DNA of 64,000 nucleotides, from the NCBI RefSeq assembly GCF_023243115.1, contig NZ_CP085081.1, forward strand, positions 2,108,001 to 2,172,000, in the 5' to 3' direction. A program made the position numbers and the translations under genes. The DNA is from Sediminicoccus sp. KRV36. Its GTDB lineage: Bacteria; Pseudomonadota; Alphaproteobacteria; Acetobacterales; Acetobacteraceae. This document shows positions 17,444 through 28,102 of this stretch, piece after piece. The notes beneath the pieces are model-generated. The model was not told the origin of the DNA. It ran no database searches and saw only the letters and a program-made list of their open reading frames with translations. How positions within the stretch are numbered: the first letter of the stretch is position 1; every line of letters starts with the position of its first letter.

Positions 17444-19105
17444 ATGTTGCCGCTCCCTGCCATGCTGCGCGCCGCTGCCGCGGCCGCGTTCCTTGCCTTC
17501 GCCATGCCGGCCCTTGCCCATGAGGGCCATGACGACGGACCCGCTTCCGTAGCCCCTGCGCGCCCTCGTCTTGCGATCCATTCAGACCTTTACGAGGTGG
17601 TCGCGGTGCGCGAGGCGCCCGACCGCCTTCGCCTCTGGATCGACCTTTTCGAGGGGAATGAGCCGGTCACGGACGCTCGGGTCGAGGTGACGATCGGTGA
17701 GGCGAGCCTGCCAGCCGAGCGCCAGGAAGACGGGACCTACCGCCTCAACTCGCCGCTGCTCGCGCGCACAGGGGCGCCGCTGGACCTGGTCTTCTCGATC
17801 ACCGCGGGCGCGGCGGGCGACGACCTGCTGACCGGGCTGCTGCCGGCGCTGCCAGCCCCCGATCCGCACACCGGCCCCTTCACGGACCCCTGGCACGAGG
17901 CGGTGGAATGGGCCGCACATCGGCCCTGGCTCGTGGGTGGAGGCGGTGCCGCGCTCGGCTTGCTGTGCGGCCTGCTGCTGGCGCGGCCGCGGTGCCGCCG
18001 CCGCGCTGCAGCCGCACTCTTCCTGGTCTTGGCGGCCACACCCGCCATGGCCGGCCCCGGCCACGATCATGATGGGCCGGCTGCCGCGCCGGCGATCGGC
18101 ATCGACGCGCCCAGCCGCCTGCCGGACGGCACCGTGTTCCTGCCGAAGATCAGCCAGCGCCTGCTGGAGGTCCGCACGATCACCCTGCGCGAAGCCGATG
18201 CTTCGCGCACCATCACCCTCGTTGGCCGCGTGGTGGCCGACCCCAACCGAGGCGGCCTGGCGCAGAGCATCGCCGGCGGCCGCATCCTGGCGCCGGAGCG
18301 CGGGCTGCCGCGCCTGGGCCAGGCGGTGCGCCGCGGCGAGGTGCTGGCCATCGTGGAGCCAGCCATTCCGGTGGCTGACCAGACGACCATTGCCGAACGC
18401 TCCGGCGATCTCGAACAGCAGATCGCCACCGCCGAGGCGCGCCTCGCGCGCGCGCGCAACCTCGCCGCCAGCGGCGCCGGCACCCGCGTGCAGGTGATCG
18501 ACACCGAGATCGAGCTGGAAGGCCTGCGCCGCCGCCGTGCCTCGCTGGCGCAGAACCGCATCGCCCCGGAGGTCATCCGCGCCCCGGCCGATGGCGTTAT
18601 CGCCTCCGCGCGCGCCGCCGCCGGCCAGGTGGTCGCGGCCCAGGATGTGCTGTTCCAGATCGTGGACCCGGCCGGCCTCTCGGTCGAAGCGCTGGTCTTC
18701 GGGGCGGATGCCGCGACGGGGCTGCGCGAGGCCACCGCCTCGGTGCGCGGCGGGCGACCCATGCGCCTGGTGCTGCAGGGCTTCGGCCGCGCGGTGCAGC
18801 AGGGCGCCACGCTGGTGCAGTTCAGTATCGAAAGCCCGCCGCCCGGCCTCTCCCTTGGTCAGCCGGTAACGGTGGTGGCCGAGATCGCCGAGCCGATCCG
18901 CGGCCTCATCCTGCCGCGCGCCGCGGTGGTACGCGCGGCCAATGGCGAGCAGGTGGTCTGGCGCCATGTCGAGCCCGAGACCTTCGCCGCCGCCCCGGTC
19001 CGCGTCGAGCCGCTGGATGCCGCCCGGGTGCTGGTCGCCGCCGGGCTGCGGGCCGGCGAGCGCGTGGTGGTGCAGGGCGCTGGCCTCGTGAACCAGGTGC
19101 GCTGA
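17444..19105 (+). CDS. RND efflux periplasmic adaptor (HlyD/CusB-like) with extra N-terminal module
   Basis: From ATG 17444 the product has 553 residues; GTG 17339 upstream would overlap the previous gene. It begins with a signal peptide ending in ALA, followed at once by HEGHDDG. A beta-rich module (about 45-150) leads to a membrane-like helix (about 160-183), then [20 protein letters not shown] and GPGHDHDG, which looks like a second signal peptide and His-rich start. The adaptor core follows: barrel-sandwich hybrid, a coiled-coil hairpin (about 320-385) and membrane-proximal domain ending in [16 protein letters not shown]. The layout suggests a gene fusion of a small exported protein with a CusB-type adaptor. 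Its stop overlaps the pump gene start, so both should be produced together. Confidence 0.8.
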   Translation: MLPLPAMLRAAAAAAFLAFAMPALAHEGHDDGPASVAPARPRLAIHSDLYEVVAVREAPDRLRLWIDLFEGNEPVTDARVEVTIGEASLPAERQEDGTYRLNSPLLARTGAPLDLVFSITAGAAGDDLLTGLLPALPAPDPHTGPFTDPWHEAVEWAAHRPWLVGGGGAALGLLCGLLLARPRCRRRAAAALFLVLAATPAMAGPGHDHDGPAAAPAIGIDAPSRLPDGTVFLPKISQRLLEVRTITLREADASRTITLVGRVVADPNRGGLAQSIAGGRILAPERGLPRLGQAVRRGEVLAIVEPAIPVADQTTIAERSGDLEQQIATAEARLARARNLAASGAGTRVQVIDTEIELEGLRRRRASLAQNRIAPEVIRAPADGVIASARAAAGQVVAAQDVLFQIVDPAGLSVEALVFGADAATGLREATASVRGGRPMRLVLQGFGRAVQQGATLVQFSIESPPPGLSLGQPVTVVAEIAEPIRGLILPRAAVVRAANGEQVVWRHVEPETFAAAPVRVEPLDAARVLVAAGLRAGERVVVQGAGLVNQVR

Positions 19106-22100
19106 TGTTTCAGATCCTCGTCACGGGCAGCTTGCGCAACCGGCTGCTGGTCCTCATCGCCTCACTGGTTCTGGTGGGCTACGGCGCCTTCGTGCTGCCC
19201 CAGGTGCCGGTGGATGTCTTTCCCGACCTGAACCGCCCCACCGTCACCCTGCTGACCGAAGCGGAGGGCCTCGCACCCGAGGAGGTGGAGCGCTTGGTCA
19301 CCTTCCCGATCGAGACGGCGATGAACGGCATGCCGGGCGTGGCGCGCGTGCGCTCCGTCTCGGCGGTGTCGCTCTCCATCGTCTATGTCGAGTTCGCGTG
19401 GTCGGCGGAGCTGTATCGCGCGCGGCAACTTGTCTCGGAACGCCTGGGCGTCGTCCGCGCCTCGCTGCCGCCGGCGGTCTCGCCGGTGATGGGCCCCGTC
19501 TCCTCCATCATGGGCGAGATCATGCTGGTGGCGGTGCGGGCCGAGGGTGTCACGGCCATGGCGGCGCGGGAGGCGGTGGACTTCACCATTCGGCCCCGCC
19601 TGCTGAGCATCCCCGGCGTGTCGCAGGTCATCCCGATCGGCGGCGAGGTGCGGCAATACCGCGTGACGCCCGATCCGGCGGCGATGCTGGCCCTGGGCGT
19701 CACCTCCGAGCAGATCGAGGCCGCGGTGGGGCGCTTCGGGACCAACACTGGCGGTGGCTTCGTGGACCAGCGCGGGCGGGAATACCTCATCCGCAATCTC
19801 GGCCTGACGCAGCGCCTTGAGGATCTGGCAGAGACACCCGTGGCGCAGCGCCCTGGCTACCCCACGCCCGTGCTGCTGCGCCAGGTGGCGACGGTGGAGT
19901 TTGCGGCCCGGCCGCGCCGGGGCGACGCCGGCTATCGCGGCGGGCCGGCGGTGGTCTTCTCGGTCCAGAAGCAGCCGGGGGCCGACACCATCTCGGTCAC
20001 GCGAGCTGTCGAGGCTGCCTTGGCCGAGCTGCGGCCCACCCTGCCGCCCGGGCTCGATGCCTCCCGCGTGCAGTTCCGTCAGGCCGATTTCATCGCCACC
20101 TCCGTCCGGAATGTCGAGACGGTCCTGCTGGAGGCCGCGGCGGTCGTGGCGATGGTGTTGATCCTGTTCCTGCTGAATATGCGGGCGACGGTCATCTCGC
20201 TGACCGCCATCCCGGTCTCGGTGCTCGCGACGGTCGTGGTCTTCCACATCTTCGGGCTGACCATCAACACCATGACGCTGGGCGGCATCGCCATCGCCAT
20301 CGGCGAACTGGTGGATGACGCGGTGGTGGATGTCGAGAACATCCTGCGCCGCCTGCGCGAGAATGCCGCACTCGCCATGCCGCGCCCTGTGCTGGAGGTG
20401 GTGGCGGCGGCGAGCCAGGAGGTGCGCTCGGGCATCGTCTATGCCACGGCCATCGTGGTGCTGGTCTTCGTGCCACTCTTCGCGCTGCCGGGAATCGAGG
20501 GGCGGCTCTTCGCACCTCTCGGCGTCGCGTACATCGTGGCAATCCTGGCGAGCCTCGCCGTGTCGGTTACGCTGACGCCGGTGCTGGCCTATTGGCTGCT
20601 CGGCAACCGGCTGGCCAAGGCGCATCGCGCTGACAGCTTCGTACTGCGCGGCGCGAAGCGGCTGAATCGCGCGGCATTGATACAGGCGCTGGCGCGGCCG
20701 CGACTGGTGTATTCCGCCGTGCTGCTGCTGTTCGGCGCGGCTGCCTGGGGTGCCATGCAACTGCCTCGCGCCTTCCTGCCCGCCTTCAACGAGGGAACAG
20801 TCTTGGTCGGCGTCTCCTTCGTGCCCGGCATCTCGCTCGCGGAAAGCGCCCGCCTGGGCGCCGTGGCGGAGCGCCTGCTGACGGACCTGCCTGAATTGAT
20901 GTCCGTCGGCCGCCGCACCGGCCGCGCCGAGCTGGATGAGCACGCGGAGGGGGTGCATGTGAACGAGATCGACGTGGCACTCCGCCGCTCCGACCGGGCG
21001 CGCGCGGAGGTGCTGGCCGATATCCGCGCGCGCCTCGCGCCGCTGCCGGCCAACATCAATATCGGCCAGCCCATCCAGCACCGGCTCGACCACATGCTCT
21101 CCGGCGTGCGGGCGGAGATCGCGGTCAAGCTGTTCGGCCCCGACCTCGACACGCTGGCGACGCTGGCTCAGGGCTTGCGCGCCCGAATGGCGGCGGTGCC
21201 GGGGCTGGTGGACATCCAGGTGGAGCGCCAGGTCCGCATCCCGCAGCTGCAGGTCGTGCCGGACTATGCCGAGGCGGCAATTTATGGCCTGACCCCGGCC
21301 TCGCTCACCGCGGCACTTGAGGGGCTGTCCAACGGCCGTGTCGCCAGCCAGATCGTGGATGGGGTGCGGCGCTTCGACGTGGTGGTGCGCCTGGCCGACC
21401 GCGACCGCACCACCGAAGGCCTGGGCGACCTGCTGGTGGCCACCCCGCAAGGCCATGTACCGCTCAGGCTGGTTGCGACAGTGCAGGAGGTGGACGGCCC
21501 GAACCAGGTGCTGCGCGAGGGCGGGCAGCGGCGCATCGTCGTCTCCGGCAATGGCGACGGCGCGCGCGACATGGCGGCCATTGCCGCCGATCTGCGCCAG
21601 GCCATCTCCGGCTATCCCTTGCCCACCGGCTACGCCGCCGTGCTGGAAGGCAATTTCCGCGCGCAGGAGGAGGCGGCGCGGACCATCGGGCTGCTCTCGA
21701 TCGTCTCGCTGTTGATGGTCTTCGTGGTGCTGCGACAGCGCTACCAGTCCACGGCGCTCGCCCTTGTGGTGATGGGCAACATCCCACTGGCGCTGATCGG
21801 CAGTGTGGTCGCGCTGTGGATCGCCGGGCTGCCGCTCTCCGTCGCCTCGATGGTTGGTTTCATCACCCTGGCCGGCATCTCCGCGCGCAACGGCATCCTG
21901 AAGGTGTCGCATTACCTGAATCTCGCGCTGCACGAGGGCGAGCGCTGGGGCCGGCTGTTGCTGATCCGCGGCAGCGAGGAGCGGGTGGCGCCGGTGCTGA
22001 TGACCGCACTCTCGGCCGGTCTCGCGCTGATCCCGCTGCTCTTCGGCGCCGGCGAGCCGGGGCGGGAGATCCTGCATCCCGTGGCGGTAACGATCTTCGG

Positions 22101-22236
22101 TGGGCTGGTCAGCGCCACCCTGCTGGACGCGGTGCTGACGCCGCTGCTGTTCCGCCGCTTCGGGCGCCCGGCGCTGGAACGCCTGCTCGCCGAACGCGAC
22201 GCCCTGCCGGCCGGCCGGCCGGTGGAAACCTTCTGA
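19105..22236 (+). CDS. HME-type RND efflux pump (CusA/CzcA family)
   Basis: The 1043-residue protein shows the full RND plan: an N-terminal helix, a large periplasmic loop starting with [12 protein letters not shown], six helices around [20 protein letters not shown] (about 392-411), a second large loop and six more helices. The early PDLNRPTV and [20 protein letters not shown] segments are characteristic of heavy-metal-efflux RND pumps. The segment equivalent to the DEGDLLYMP region of CusA/CzcA reads [17 protein letters not shown] and lacks the methionine, so copper/silver specificity is not assured. It uses proton motive force to expel metal ions, with the adaptor upstream and an outer membrane channel. 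No TolC-type gene is adjacent; the porin downstream is on the opposite strand. Confidence 0.85.
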   Translation: MFQILVTGSLRNRLLVLIASLVLVGYGAFVLPQVPVDVFPDLNRPTVTLLTEAEGLAPEEVERLVTFPIETAMNGMPGVARVRSVSAVSLSIVYVEFAWSAELYRARQLVSERLGVVRASLPPAVSPVMGPVSSIMGEIMLVAVRAEGVTAMAAREAVDFTIRPRLLSIPGVSQVIPIGGEVRQYRVTPDPAAMLALGVTSEQIEAAVGRFGTNTGGGFVDQRGREYLIRNLGLTQRLEDLAETPVAQRPGYPTPVLLRQVATVEFAARPRRGDAGYRGGPAVVFSVQKQPGADTISVTRAVEAALAELRPTLPPGLDASRVQFRQADFIATSVRNVETVLLEAAAVVAMVLILFLLNMRATVISLTAIPVSVLATVVVFHIFGLTINTMTLGGIAIAIGELVDDAVVDVENILRRLRENAALAMPRPVLEVVAAASQEVRSGIVYATAIVVLVFVPLFALPGIEGRLFAPLGVAYIVAILASLAVSVTLTPVLAYWLLGNRLAKAHRADSFVLRGAKRLNRAALIQALARPRLVYSAVLLLFGAAAWGAMQLPRAFLPAFNEGTVLVGVSFVPGISLAESARLGAVAERLLTDLPELMSVGRRTGRAELDEHAEGVHVNEIDVALRRSDRARAEVLADIRARLAPLPANINIGQPIQHRLDHMLSGVRAEIAVKLFGPDLDTLATLAQGLRARMAAVPGLVDIQVERQVRIPQLQVVPDYAEAAIYGLTPASLTAALEGLSNGRVASQIVDGVRRFDVVVRLADRDRTTEGLGDLLVATPQGHVPLRLVATVQEVDGPNQVLREGGQRRIVVSGNGDGARDMAAIAADLRQAISGYPLPTGYAAVLEGNFRAQEEAARTIGLLSIVSLLMVFVVLRQRYQSTALALVVMGNIPLALIGSVVALWIAGLPLSVASMVGFITLAGISARNGILKVSHYLNLALHEGERWGRLLLIRGSEERVAPVLMTALSAGLALIPLLFGAGEPGREILHPVAVTIFGGLVSATLLDAVLTPLLFRRFGRPALERLLAERDALPAGRPVETF

Positions 22237-22256
22237 ACCCAACGAGGAGAATGACC

Positions 22257-22634
22257 ATGAACCTGTCCCGACGCATCCTTCCCGTGATGTTGCTGCTGCC
22301 AGCCGCCGCGATGGCCCAGCAGCCCGCCCGGCGTGGCCCCAATGGCGGCCCCGTTGTCACGGCCGATGGGCACCCGATCGAGCTCGTACTCTCCGGCACC
22401 ACGCTCACGCTGTTCGTGAGCGAGGAGAATGGCCGGCCGATGTCCAGCGCGCGGGCCAATGGCCGCGTCACCGTGCAGGCGGCCGGGCAGACGGCGACGG
22501 TCACGCTGGCGCCAGCTGAGCCGAACCGGCTGGTGGGCACGCTGGCCGCGCCGCTGGCGCCTGGTGCGCGTGTTGTCTTCACCGGTACGCTCAGCGACGG
22601 TCACCGCGTGACGGCGCGCTACGTCGTGGAGTAG
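22257..22634 (+). CDS. Small periplasmic beta-domain protein of the metal-efflux operon
   Basis: Two ATGs lie at 22251 and 22257; the GAGGAG at about 22244 is correctly spaced for the second. The 125-residue product has a clear signal peptide (RRILPVMLLLPAAAMAQ) and a mature domain of about 100 residues beginning RGPNGGPVVTADGHPIELVL, rich in short beta strands. The style matches small periplasmic proteins encoded at the end of heavy-metal RND operons, which may bind or relay metal. It contains few Met, Cys or His residues, so a direct chaperone role is uncertain. It lies 20 bp after the pump gene. Confidence 0.6.
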   Translation: MNLSRRILPVMLLLPAAAMAQQPARRGPNGGPVVTADGHPIELVLSGTTLTLFVSEENGRPMSSARANGRVTVQAAGQTATVTLAPAEPNRLVGTLAAPLAPGARVVFTGTLSDGHRVTARYVVE

Positions 22635-22643
22635 CCCTCCAAC

Positions 22644-24032
22644 TCAGAACGCCGCGCGCAGCCTCAGCCCCATCACGGCAACCGGTCCACGATCCGCATT
22701 GTGGCCCGGATTGGCGATGAACTGCAGGTTGGCGGCCATGTTGAACCCGGGTGCCAGCCGGGCGTCATAGTAGAGCTCGGCCACCGTCTCCGGCCGGTAG
22801 TTCAACCGCCCGTCGCCGATGATGAAGCCGAGCCCGCCCGCCTCCAGGAAGCGGCGTTGGCCCAAGGAAAGCCCGCCGATATTCCCAGCGAGGCCCACTA
22901 CATCTAGCGCCCGCGCCCAGGCCGCGCCCTGCAGCGACACGCCGGCCGAGACTGCCCAATCCATCTGCGTGTACATCCATTGCTGGCTGCGCCCGTCATT
23001 CCAGGAGAGCCGTGCGAAGGCGCCGAGGCTGTTCGTGAGTTCCTGCTCCATGTTCAGCACCAGCATCTGCTTGATCCGGTAGCCGCCGCGGGGGTTTTCG
23101 TTGGTCGCCTCGATGTCGCCGGTCAGCAATGCGTCATAGGTCTGGGATCGGGTGCGGGAGAGGCCGCCAAGGAGGCGCACAGCGCCGGGGCGGCCACCCA
23201 GTTCGTAAAAGCGATCCAGCTGCGCCAGCACCTGCCAGCCTCGGCCGGGCTGCGGATCGAGCGAGAGTGAGTTGACACGCCGCGCCACCTGGAAGCCGCC
23301 CAGCCGCGCGCCCCAACTGCCATTCTCCCATTCAGCCGCGACGCCGTTGGTGAAGCCCTTCGCGTCGTTGGCGAAGTCGAACGCCGCACCAGCCACGAAG
23401 GCCCAGTTCAGGAATTGTGTGCGCGGATCATGCGCGTAGCGATTGTCATCGAAGATATCGAGCACGGAGAACTTGCCGGCGGTGATGGTGATGCGCTCGC
23501 GCGGCAAGGGCCGGTTGAAGCGCTGTTGGTCGCCATCGGGCGGAACCGTATCAGTCGAGAGGCCGATCGTCTGCCGGAGGTAGGCGCGCGGTATGAAGCC
23601 GGCGGGAACTTCGCTGCCAATGCGAAAGGCCTCGCCATTCGGGAAGCCCGCGACACCCCGCGTGCCGGAAAGACCGAAGCCGCGAATCACCTGGCCGTTC
23701 AGCACGAACTCCGCACCTTCCCAGAGGCGCCGGCCCAGGATCAGGTCGCCTGAGAAAGTGTTGCGCTGCATGGCGGCGGGCTGAAGGCTGTTCGCGCCAC
23801 GATAGGGTGAACGAAAGCCAGAGTGGCCCTGTTCGACGAAGGTGGCTTGGCTATGCAGCAGCCAGCCTTGATCCTCCAGGTTTGCCTGCCGGCTCGCCAG
23901 AGTTGGGAACCAGGCTGTTTCCTGGGCATGGGGTGTTGCCGGGAGGACCAGCAGGATCAGCGCAATGGCGATAGCTGCACAGGTCTTCAGATCAAAAGCT
24001 GTGGTGGTGTCGGGTGTATTTATTGCTTTCAT
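22644..24032 (-). CDS. Carbohydrate-selective porin, OprB family
   Basis: The 462-residue protein has a signal peptide ending near PHAQ, then the helix-poor, Tyr/Gly/Asn-rich composition of outer membrane beta barrels. The SQATFVEQGHSGFRSPYRGANS start, GAEFVLNGQVIRGFGLSGTRG and the C-terminal PETVAELYYDAR... ending in LRAAF (terminal Phe) fit OprB-type porins. It forms a channel for sugars or other small hydrophilic compounds. Its stop converges on the end of the efflux operon with 9 bp between, so it is transcribed separately. Confidence 0.8.
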   Translation of the reverse strand: MKAINTPDTTTAFDLKTCAAIAIALILLVLPATPHAQETAWFPTLASRQANLEDQGWLLHSQATFVEQGHSGFRSPYRGANSLQPAAMQRNTFSGDLILGRRLWEGAEFVLNGQVIRGFGLSGTRGVAGFPNGEAFRIGSEVPAGFIPRAYLRQTIGLSTDTVPPDGDQQRFNRPLPRERITITAGKFSVLDIFDDNRYAHDPRTQFLNWAFVAGAAFDFANDAKGFTNGVAAEWENGSWGARLGGFQVARRVNSLSLDPQPGRGWQVLAQLDRFYELGGRPGAVRLLGGLSRTRSQTYDALLTGDIEATNENPRGGYRIKQMLVLNMEQELTNSLGAFARLSWNDGRSQQWMYTQMDWAVSAGVSLQGAAWARALDVVGLAGNIGGLSLGQRRFLEAGGLGFIIGDGRLNYRPETVAELYYDARLAPGFNMAANLQFIANPGHNADRGPVAVMGLRLRAAF

Positions 24033-24535
24033 ACAATGCGTTACACGGAGGCGCCATGTATCGCAATCCGGTCTTTACGCGGTGCGGAGGCTCCGCCATG
24101 TGGCGAGCCGGAGCGTGGTGACACCGCCCATGATGAATTGTCTGGGCATCAGGCTGAGAACTGGTCATGGCGGATCGCTGTGGCGGCCGATGGCCGTGCG
24201 CCGCTGCCGGCCGATATGGAGGCCGCGAATGCGGAGTTCCTGAAACGGCTTACGCCACACCGACGAAGCGCGGCCAGTAGACCAGGCAAACCAGCGCAAC
24301 TATTGGCTGTACGGCTGCTGCTGGATGCGGTCAGGACGACGCTTGCCATACCCCCGAATTGTCCAGACGCTGAACGCCATGGCGAAACACAAGAATCGAG
24401 CAATCCGCCATGATCGGTTCATGCGAGGCCATGGGCTCGCCTGCGGCCTGATCGCGAATGCCTGGGTCTGTGATGGCGATGCTTGCGTGCCCCCCAGGAC
24501 ACGTGCGGCGCGCTGCACCGGCGTCAGTGGCTGAG
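24033..24535. other. Intergenic region between porin and amine oxidase
   Basis: Most of these 503 bp appear non-coding. Short open frames exist on both strands, but none has a recognisable protein or ribosome binding site. The porin promoter should be near 24033-24100, where the sequence is A/T richer (for example TGTATTTATTGCTTTCATACAA around 24016-24037). Confidence 0.45.
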
Positions 24536-25669
24536 ATGGACGGCGCCAGCACCCCGGTCCTGCCCGTCGCCATCATCGGTGGCGGCCTCGCCGGGCTTCA
24601 GGCCGCGCGACTGCTGCACGAGGCGGGCATTGGCTTCCGCATCTTCGAGGCGCGCGACCGGCTTGGCGGCCGCATCCTTTCAACCGATGCGGCAGGACGT
24701 CCCGCGGAGGATGGTTTCGACCTTGGTCCGTCCTGGTTCTGGCCGAGCATGCACCCGGCCATGGCGTCCGCATTGGCGCAAACTGGCCTCACCGCCTTTC
24801 CGCAACACGACGAAGGCGATGTTCTCGTCGAACGCGTGCCGAGCCGCCCGCCGCAGCGCTTCGTCGGCACCCGGCCGGAGCCGCGCTCCATGCGGGTTGC
24901 GGGCGGTACGGGCGCGCTGGTGCGCGCGCTGGCCGGCGGCTTGCCGGAGGGCTCCATTCAGCTTGCCTCGTGGGTTACACGGATCGCCCTTGATGGTGAC
25001 CATGTCCGGCTGACGCTCGCTCAGGCTGCCGGCGCGGACGATAGCGTTCTTGCAGCGCAGGTGATCGCCGCCCTGCCACCGCGGCTGCTGGAGGCGAGCA
25101 TCGCCTTCGAGCCAGCTATCGATCCTGCCATCCGTTTGCGCTGGCGCGATACGCCGACCTGGATGGCGCCGCACGCGAAGTTCGTCGCGATCTATGACCG
25201 CCCCTTCTGGCGCACGGCCGGCCTGTCTGGCATGGCGCAGAGCGTCGTAGGCCCGATGGGCGAGATCCATGACGCGACAACCGCTTCGGGCGCGGCGGCG
25301 CTGTTCGGCTTTTTCGGCATCGACGCAGATCGGCGCCACACTGCAGGCACGGCTCTGCTGACCCGCGCCTGCCTTGATCAGCTCGTGCGGCTGTTCGGAG
25401 ACGAGGCCGGACGCCCCGCCGCGACGCTCCTGATGGACTGGACTGCCGAGATCTTCACCGCGACTGCGGATGACCGGCGCGGCGGGGCCCATCCCGTGCC
25501 GCAGCGCGGGCCCTGGGTGGGCGGCGCATGGCGGGATCGCCTGTCGCTTGCAGGGAGCGAGACCAGCGCGACCGACCCCGGCTACCTGGCGGGCGCGATT
25601 GATGCCGCCTCACGCGCCGCCGGTGAGGTGTTGCAGCGGATCGCCGTGCCTGGCGGTGCCGCGTCATGA
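24536..25669 (+). CDS. Flavin-containing amine oxidase family protein
   Basis: From ATG 24536 the product is 377 residues. Residues 11-45 hold the dinucleotide-binding motif VAIIGGGLAGLQAARLL and the second glycine cluster ARDRLGGRI, typical of the amine oxidase/phytoene desaturase superfamily. GPSWFWP and later DWTAEIFTATADD and PGYLAGAIDAASRAAGEVL match the substrate and C-terminal FAD regions of monoamine-oxidase-like proteins. It lacks a Tat signal and is likely cytoplasmic. The length is short for the family (usually 430 or more). A frame extending upstream to 24458 exists but has no better start. The substrate is unknown. Confidence 0.75.
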   Translation: MDGASTPVLPVAIIGGGLAGLQAARLLHEAGIGFRIFEARDRLGGRILSTDAAGRPAEDGFDLGPSWFWPSMHPAMASALAQTGLTAFPQHDEGDVLVERVPSRPPQRFVGTRPEPRSMRVAGGTGALVRALAGGLPEGSIQLASWVTRIALDGDHVRLTLAQAAGADDSVLAAQVIAALPPRLLEASIAFEPAIDPAIRLRWRDTPTWMAPHAKFVAIYDRPFWRTAGLSGMAQSVVGPMGEIHDATTASGAAALFGFFGIDADRRHTAGTALLTRACLDQLVRLFGDEAGRPAATLLMDWTAEIFTATADDRRGGAHPVPQRGPWVGGAWRDRLSLAGSETSATDPGYLAGAIDAASRAAGEVLQRIAVPGGAAS

Positions 25670-25752
25670 GGGTGGCGAAGGCACGCCCCAGACGTTTTCC
25701 GCCATCTCCCGCACCGTGGTGTTCGACCACACGGCTGCAACGAGCTCGATGA

Positions 25753-26151
25753 AGCGCGTCCCTCATCGCTCGCTTCGGGGTGCTGCGGATCATGCTCACC
25801 GGCATCGTCATCCTTGCCGCCCATGCCGGCATGGCGCTGACAGGGACAGTGTTCGGCTCGTTCCTGGGCGCCCTGGTGCTGCCTGGTGTCGGGTGGAACT
25901 TCCTCTGCATCGGCGGCACGACGCTGCTCACGGAAATCTATACGCCGCCTGAGCGGGCGCGTGCCCAGGCGACGAACGACCTGACGATCTTCGCAGTCGG
26001 CCTCGCCTCCTCGCTCGCCGCCGGCGCGCTGCTGCAGCAGCTTGGATGGCAGACCTTGAATGCCGTGTTGCTTCCCTGGCTTGGCATCGCAGCGCTGGCT
26101 ATCCTTTGGTTGGCGATGTCGCGCACAAAACAGGCGCAGCAGGCAGCGTGA
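25753..26151 (+). pseudogene. C-terminal fragment of an MFS transporter
   Basis: A stop codon at 25750-25752 precedes an open frame that starts directly in transporter sequence: ASLIARFGVLRIMLTGI, then four hydrophobic helices, including GVGWNFLCIGGTTLLTEIYT and a cytoplasmic PPERARAQATND loop. This corresponds to the last third of a 12-helix MFS protein, roughly helices 8/9 to 12. The first two thirds are absent; the sequence between 25670 and 25752 is not transporter-like. A GTG at 25780 could start a 123-residue peptide, but a functional protein is unlikely. Confidence 0.7.
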
Positions 26152-26253
26152 GACCATCCGCCACGACGCTCCACGGTCCAATACCCAAGGTGGGCGAGGG
26201 GTGCGACAGCAGCATCGGCCCGACGTATTGGGAACGCTTGGTAACCTGGGTGT

Positions 26254-28101
26254 TTACCTGGGAGAGGATGCCAAGGCGGCTGTGACAGGCTTATCCGGCT
26301 CCTGGCGCGCTGTCGCGTCGGCGCCGGACGCGCACTCGGTCGCAGGCGCCGCAGCACGACCGGTGGATACGACTGCTCCGCCTGATGTCTCCGCCAACAA
26401 GGCGCGGACGGCCTCGAACTGTGAGAGAAACACTTGGCCCTTGAAGTGCCCGAAGAAATCTGACCGTTTCAGCGCGTCCATCACCGGCCCTTTCACCTCA
26501 GACAGATGGAAGCCGACGCCCGCGGCACGCAGGCGGTCTGCGATCGCCTCCAGGCTCTCGAGCGCACTGGCGTCTATCAGGTTCACTGCGGGGCACATGA
26601 GGATGACGTGCCGTAAGGCCGGGCGCGCCGCGACCTCAGCATAGATGCGGTCTTCCAGATAGCGCGCATTGGCGAAGTACAGGCTCTCATCCACACGCAG
26701 CGACAGGATGGCGGGATCGGTGACCACCGCGTGCCGGTCCACGTTGCGGAAATGCTCGGTGCCCGGCACCTGGCCGACGACCGCCATGTGCGGTGTGCTG
26801 GTGCGCCACAGAAACAGCAGCAGCGAAACTGCCACGCCGGCGACGATCCCCGCCTCCACGCCGACGAACAGAACCAGCAGGATGGTGGTGGCCATCGCCG
26901 CGAAATCCGCCTTGGAATAGGCCCAGGTGCGCCGGATCGCCTTCAAATCCACCAGCGACAGCACCGCCACGATGATGGTGGCCGCCAGCACCGCCTGCGG
27001 TAGGAAACGGAACAGCGGCGTCAGGAACAGCGTGGCCGCCAGGATGCCGATGGCGGTGATGGCGCCGGCCAAGGGTGTCTGGGCGCCCGCGTCGAAATTC
27101 ACCACCGATCGCGCGAAGCCGCCCGTGACCGGATAGCCGCCCGAAAGCGCCGCGGCGATGTTGGAGGTCCCGAGGCCCACGAGCTCCTGGTTCGCTTCAA
27201 TGCGTTGGCGCCGCTTTGCTGCCAGCGTCTGCGCGACCGAGACGGATTCCACGAAGCCCACAAGGCTGATCAGCAGGGCGGCCGGCAGCAATTGTACCCA
27301 TAGATCGGCGTCGAATACCGGCAGCGCGAAGGGCGGCAGGCCGGCGGGGATCTCGCCCACGATCTTCACCCCCTGCCGATCCAGCCCGAAGCCGACAACC
27401 AGGAGAATGGAAGCCACGATGGCGGCGAGCGGCCCTGCCTTGGCCAGCAGGTCGGCCAGGCGGGGTTTGAGTCCAAGCCCGATCAGGCGCGGCTTCAACT
27501 GCTTGCGCACCCAGAACAGGAGGGCCACCGACGCCACGCCGATCAGCAGGGTGAAGATGTTGGTCGCGGTGATCTGGCCCAGGATGCCCTGGACGATGCG
27601 CGGCAGCGTGTCGCCCTCTGCACGGATGCCCAGGATGTGCTTCAACTGGCTTGCCGCGATCAGGATGCCCGATGCCGTGATGAATCCCGAGATTACCGGG
27701 TGGCTCAGGAAGTTCGCGAGGAAGCCCAGCCGCAGTACCGCCATGGCGACCAGGATCAGCCCCGACAGGAAGGCGAGCGTTACCGCCGCGGCGAGGTAGG
27801 CGGCGGTGCCCTGCGCCGCAATGGGCGCCAGCGCCGCCGCCGTCATCAGCGACACCACCGCCACCGGCCCCACGGCGAGCGTGCGGCTGGTGCCGAAGAT
27901 GGCGTAGGCGACCAGCGGCAGGATGGAGGCGTAGAGCCCGACCACTGGTGGCAGCCCTGCCAGCATGGCGTAGGCGAGGCTCTGCGGCACCAGCATGATC
28001 GTCACGATCATCGCCGCAAAGAGGTCGTTGATCGCCTCGCCGCGCGTATAGCGCGGCGCCCATTCCAGGATAGGGAACAGGCGTTGCAGACGCGGGTTCA
28101 T
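26254..28101 (-). CDS. SulP-family anion transporter with STAS domain
   Basis: The 615-residue protein has the SulP layout. The N-terminal part carries GEAINDLFAAMIVTIMLVPQ and SLAYAMLAGLPPVVGLYAS, the family signature, followed by about ten more membrane segments. A STAS domain begins near residue 455 (ILSLRVDESLYFANARYLED, then LIDASALESLEAIADRLRAAG). SulP proteins move sulfate, bicarbonate or other anions across the inner membrane. The gene starts one base after the stop of the SQR fusion gene, so it belongs to the sulfur operon; export or uptake of sulfate or sulfite produced from sulfide oxidation is a reasonable inference. Confidence 0.9.
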   Translation of the reverse strand: MNPRLQRLFPILEWAPRYTRGEAINDLFAAMIVTIMLVPQSLAYAMLAGLPPVVGLYASILPLVAYAIFGTSRTLAVGPVAVVSLMTAAALAPIAAQGTAAYLAAAVTLAFLSGLILVAMAVLRLGFLANFLSHPVISGFITASGILIAASQLKHILGIRAEGDTLPRIVQGILGQITATNIFTLLIGVASVALLFWVRKQLKPRLIGLGLKPRLADLLAKAGPLAAIVASILLVVGFGLDRQGVKIVGEIPAGLPPFALPVFDADLWVQLLPAALLISLVGFVESVSVAQTLAAKRRQRIEANQELVGLGTSNIAAALSGGYPVTGGFARSVVNFDAGAQTPLAGAITAIGILAATLFLTPLFRFLPQAVLAATIIVAVLSLVDLKAIRRTWAYSKADFAAMATTILLVLFVGVEAGIVAGVAVSLLLFLWRTSTPHMAVVGQVPGTEHFRNVDRHAVVTDPAILSLRVDESLYFANARYLEDRIYAEVAARPALRHVILMCPAVNLIDASALESLEAIADRLRAAGVGFHLSEVKGPVMDALKRSDFFGHFKGQVFLSQFEAVRALLAETSGGAVVSTGRAAAPATECASGADATARQEPDKPVTAALASSPR

Positions 28102-28102
28102 C

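Noticed and set aside
19162..22242. A 1026-codon open frame antisense to the RND pump gene
   Set aside because: It mirrors the third-position GC bias of the real pump gene, has no family resemblance and is rich in His/Arg/Gln as expected of an antisense shadow.
23823..24413. Open frame upstream of the amine oxidase as a separate gene
   Set aside because: It begins inside the porin gene on the other strand and its unique part has no recognisable protein pattern.
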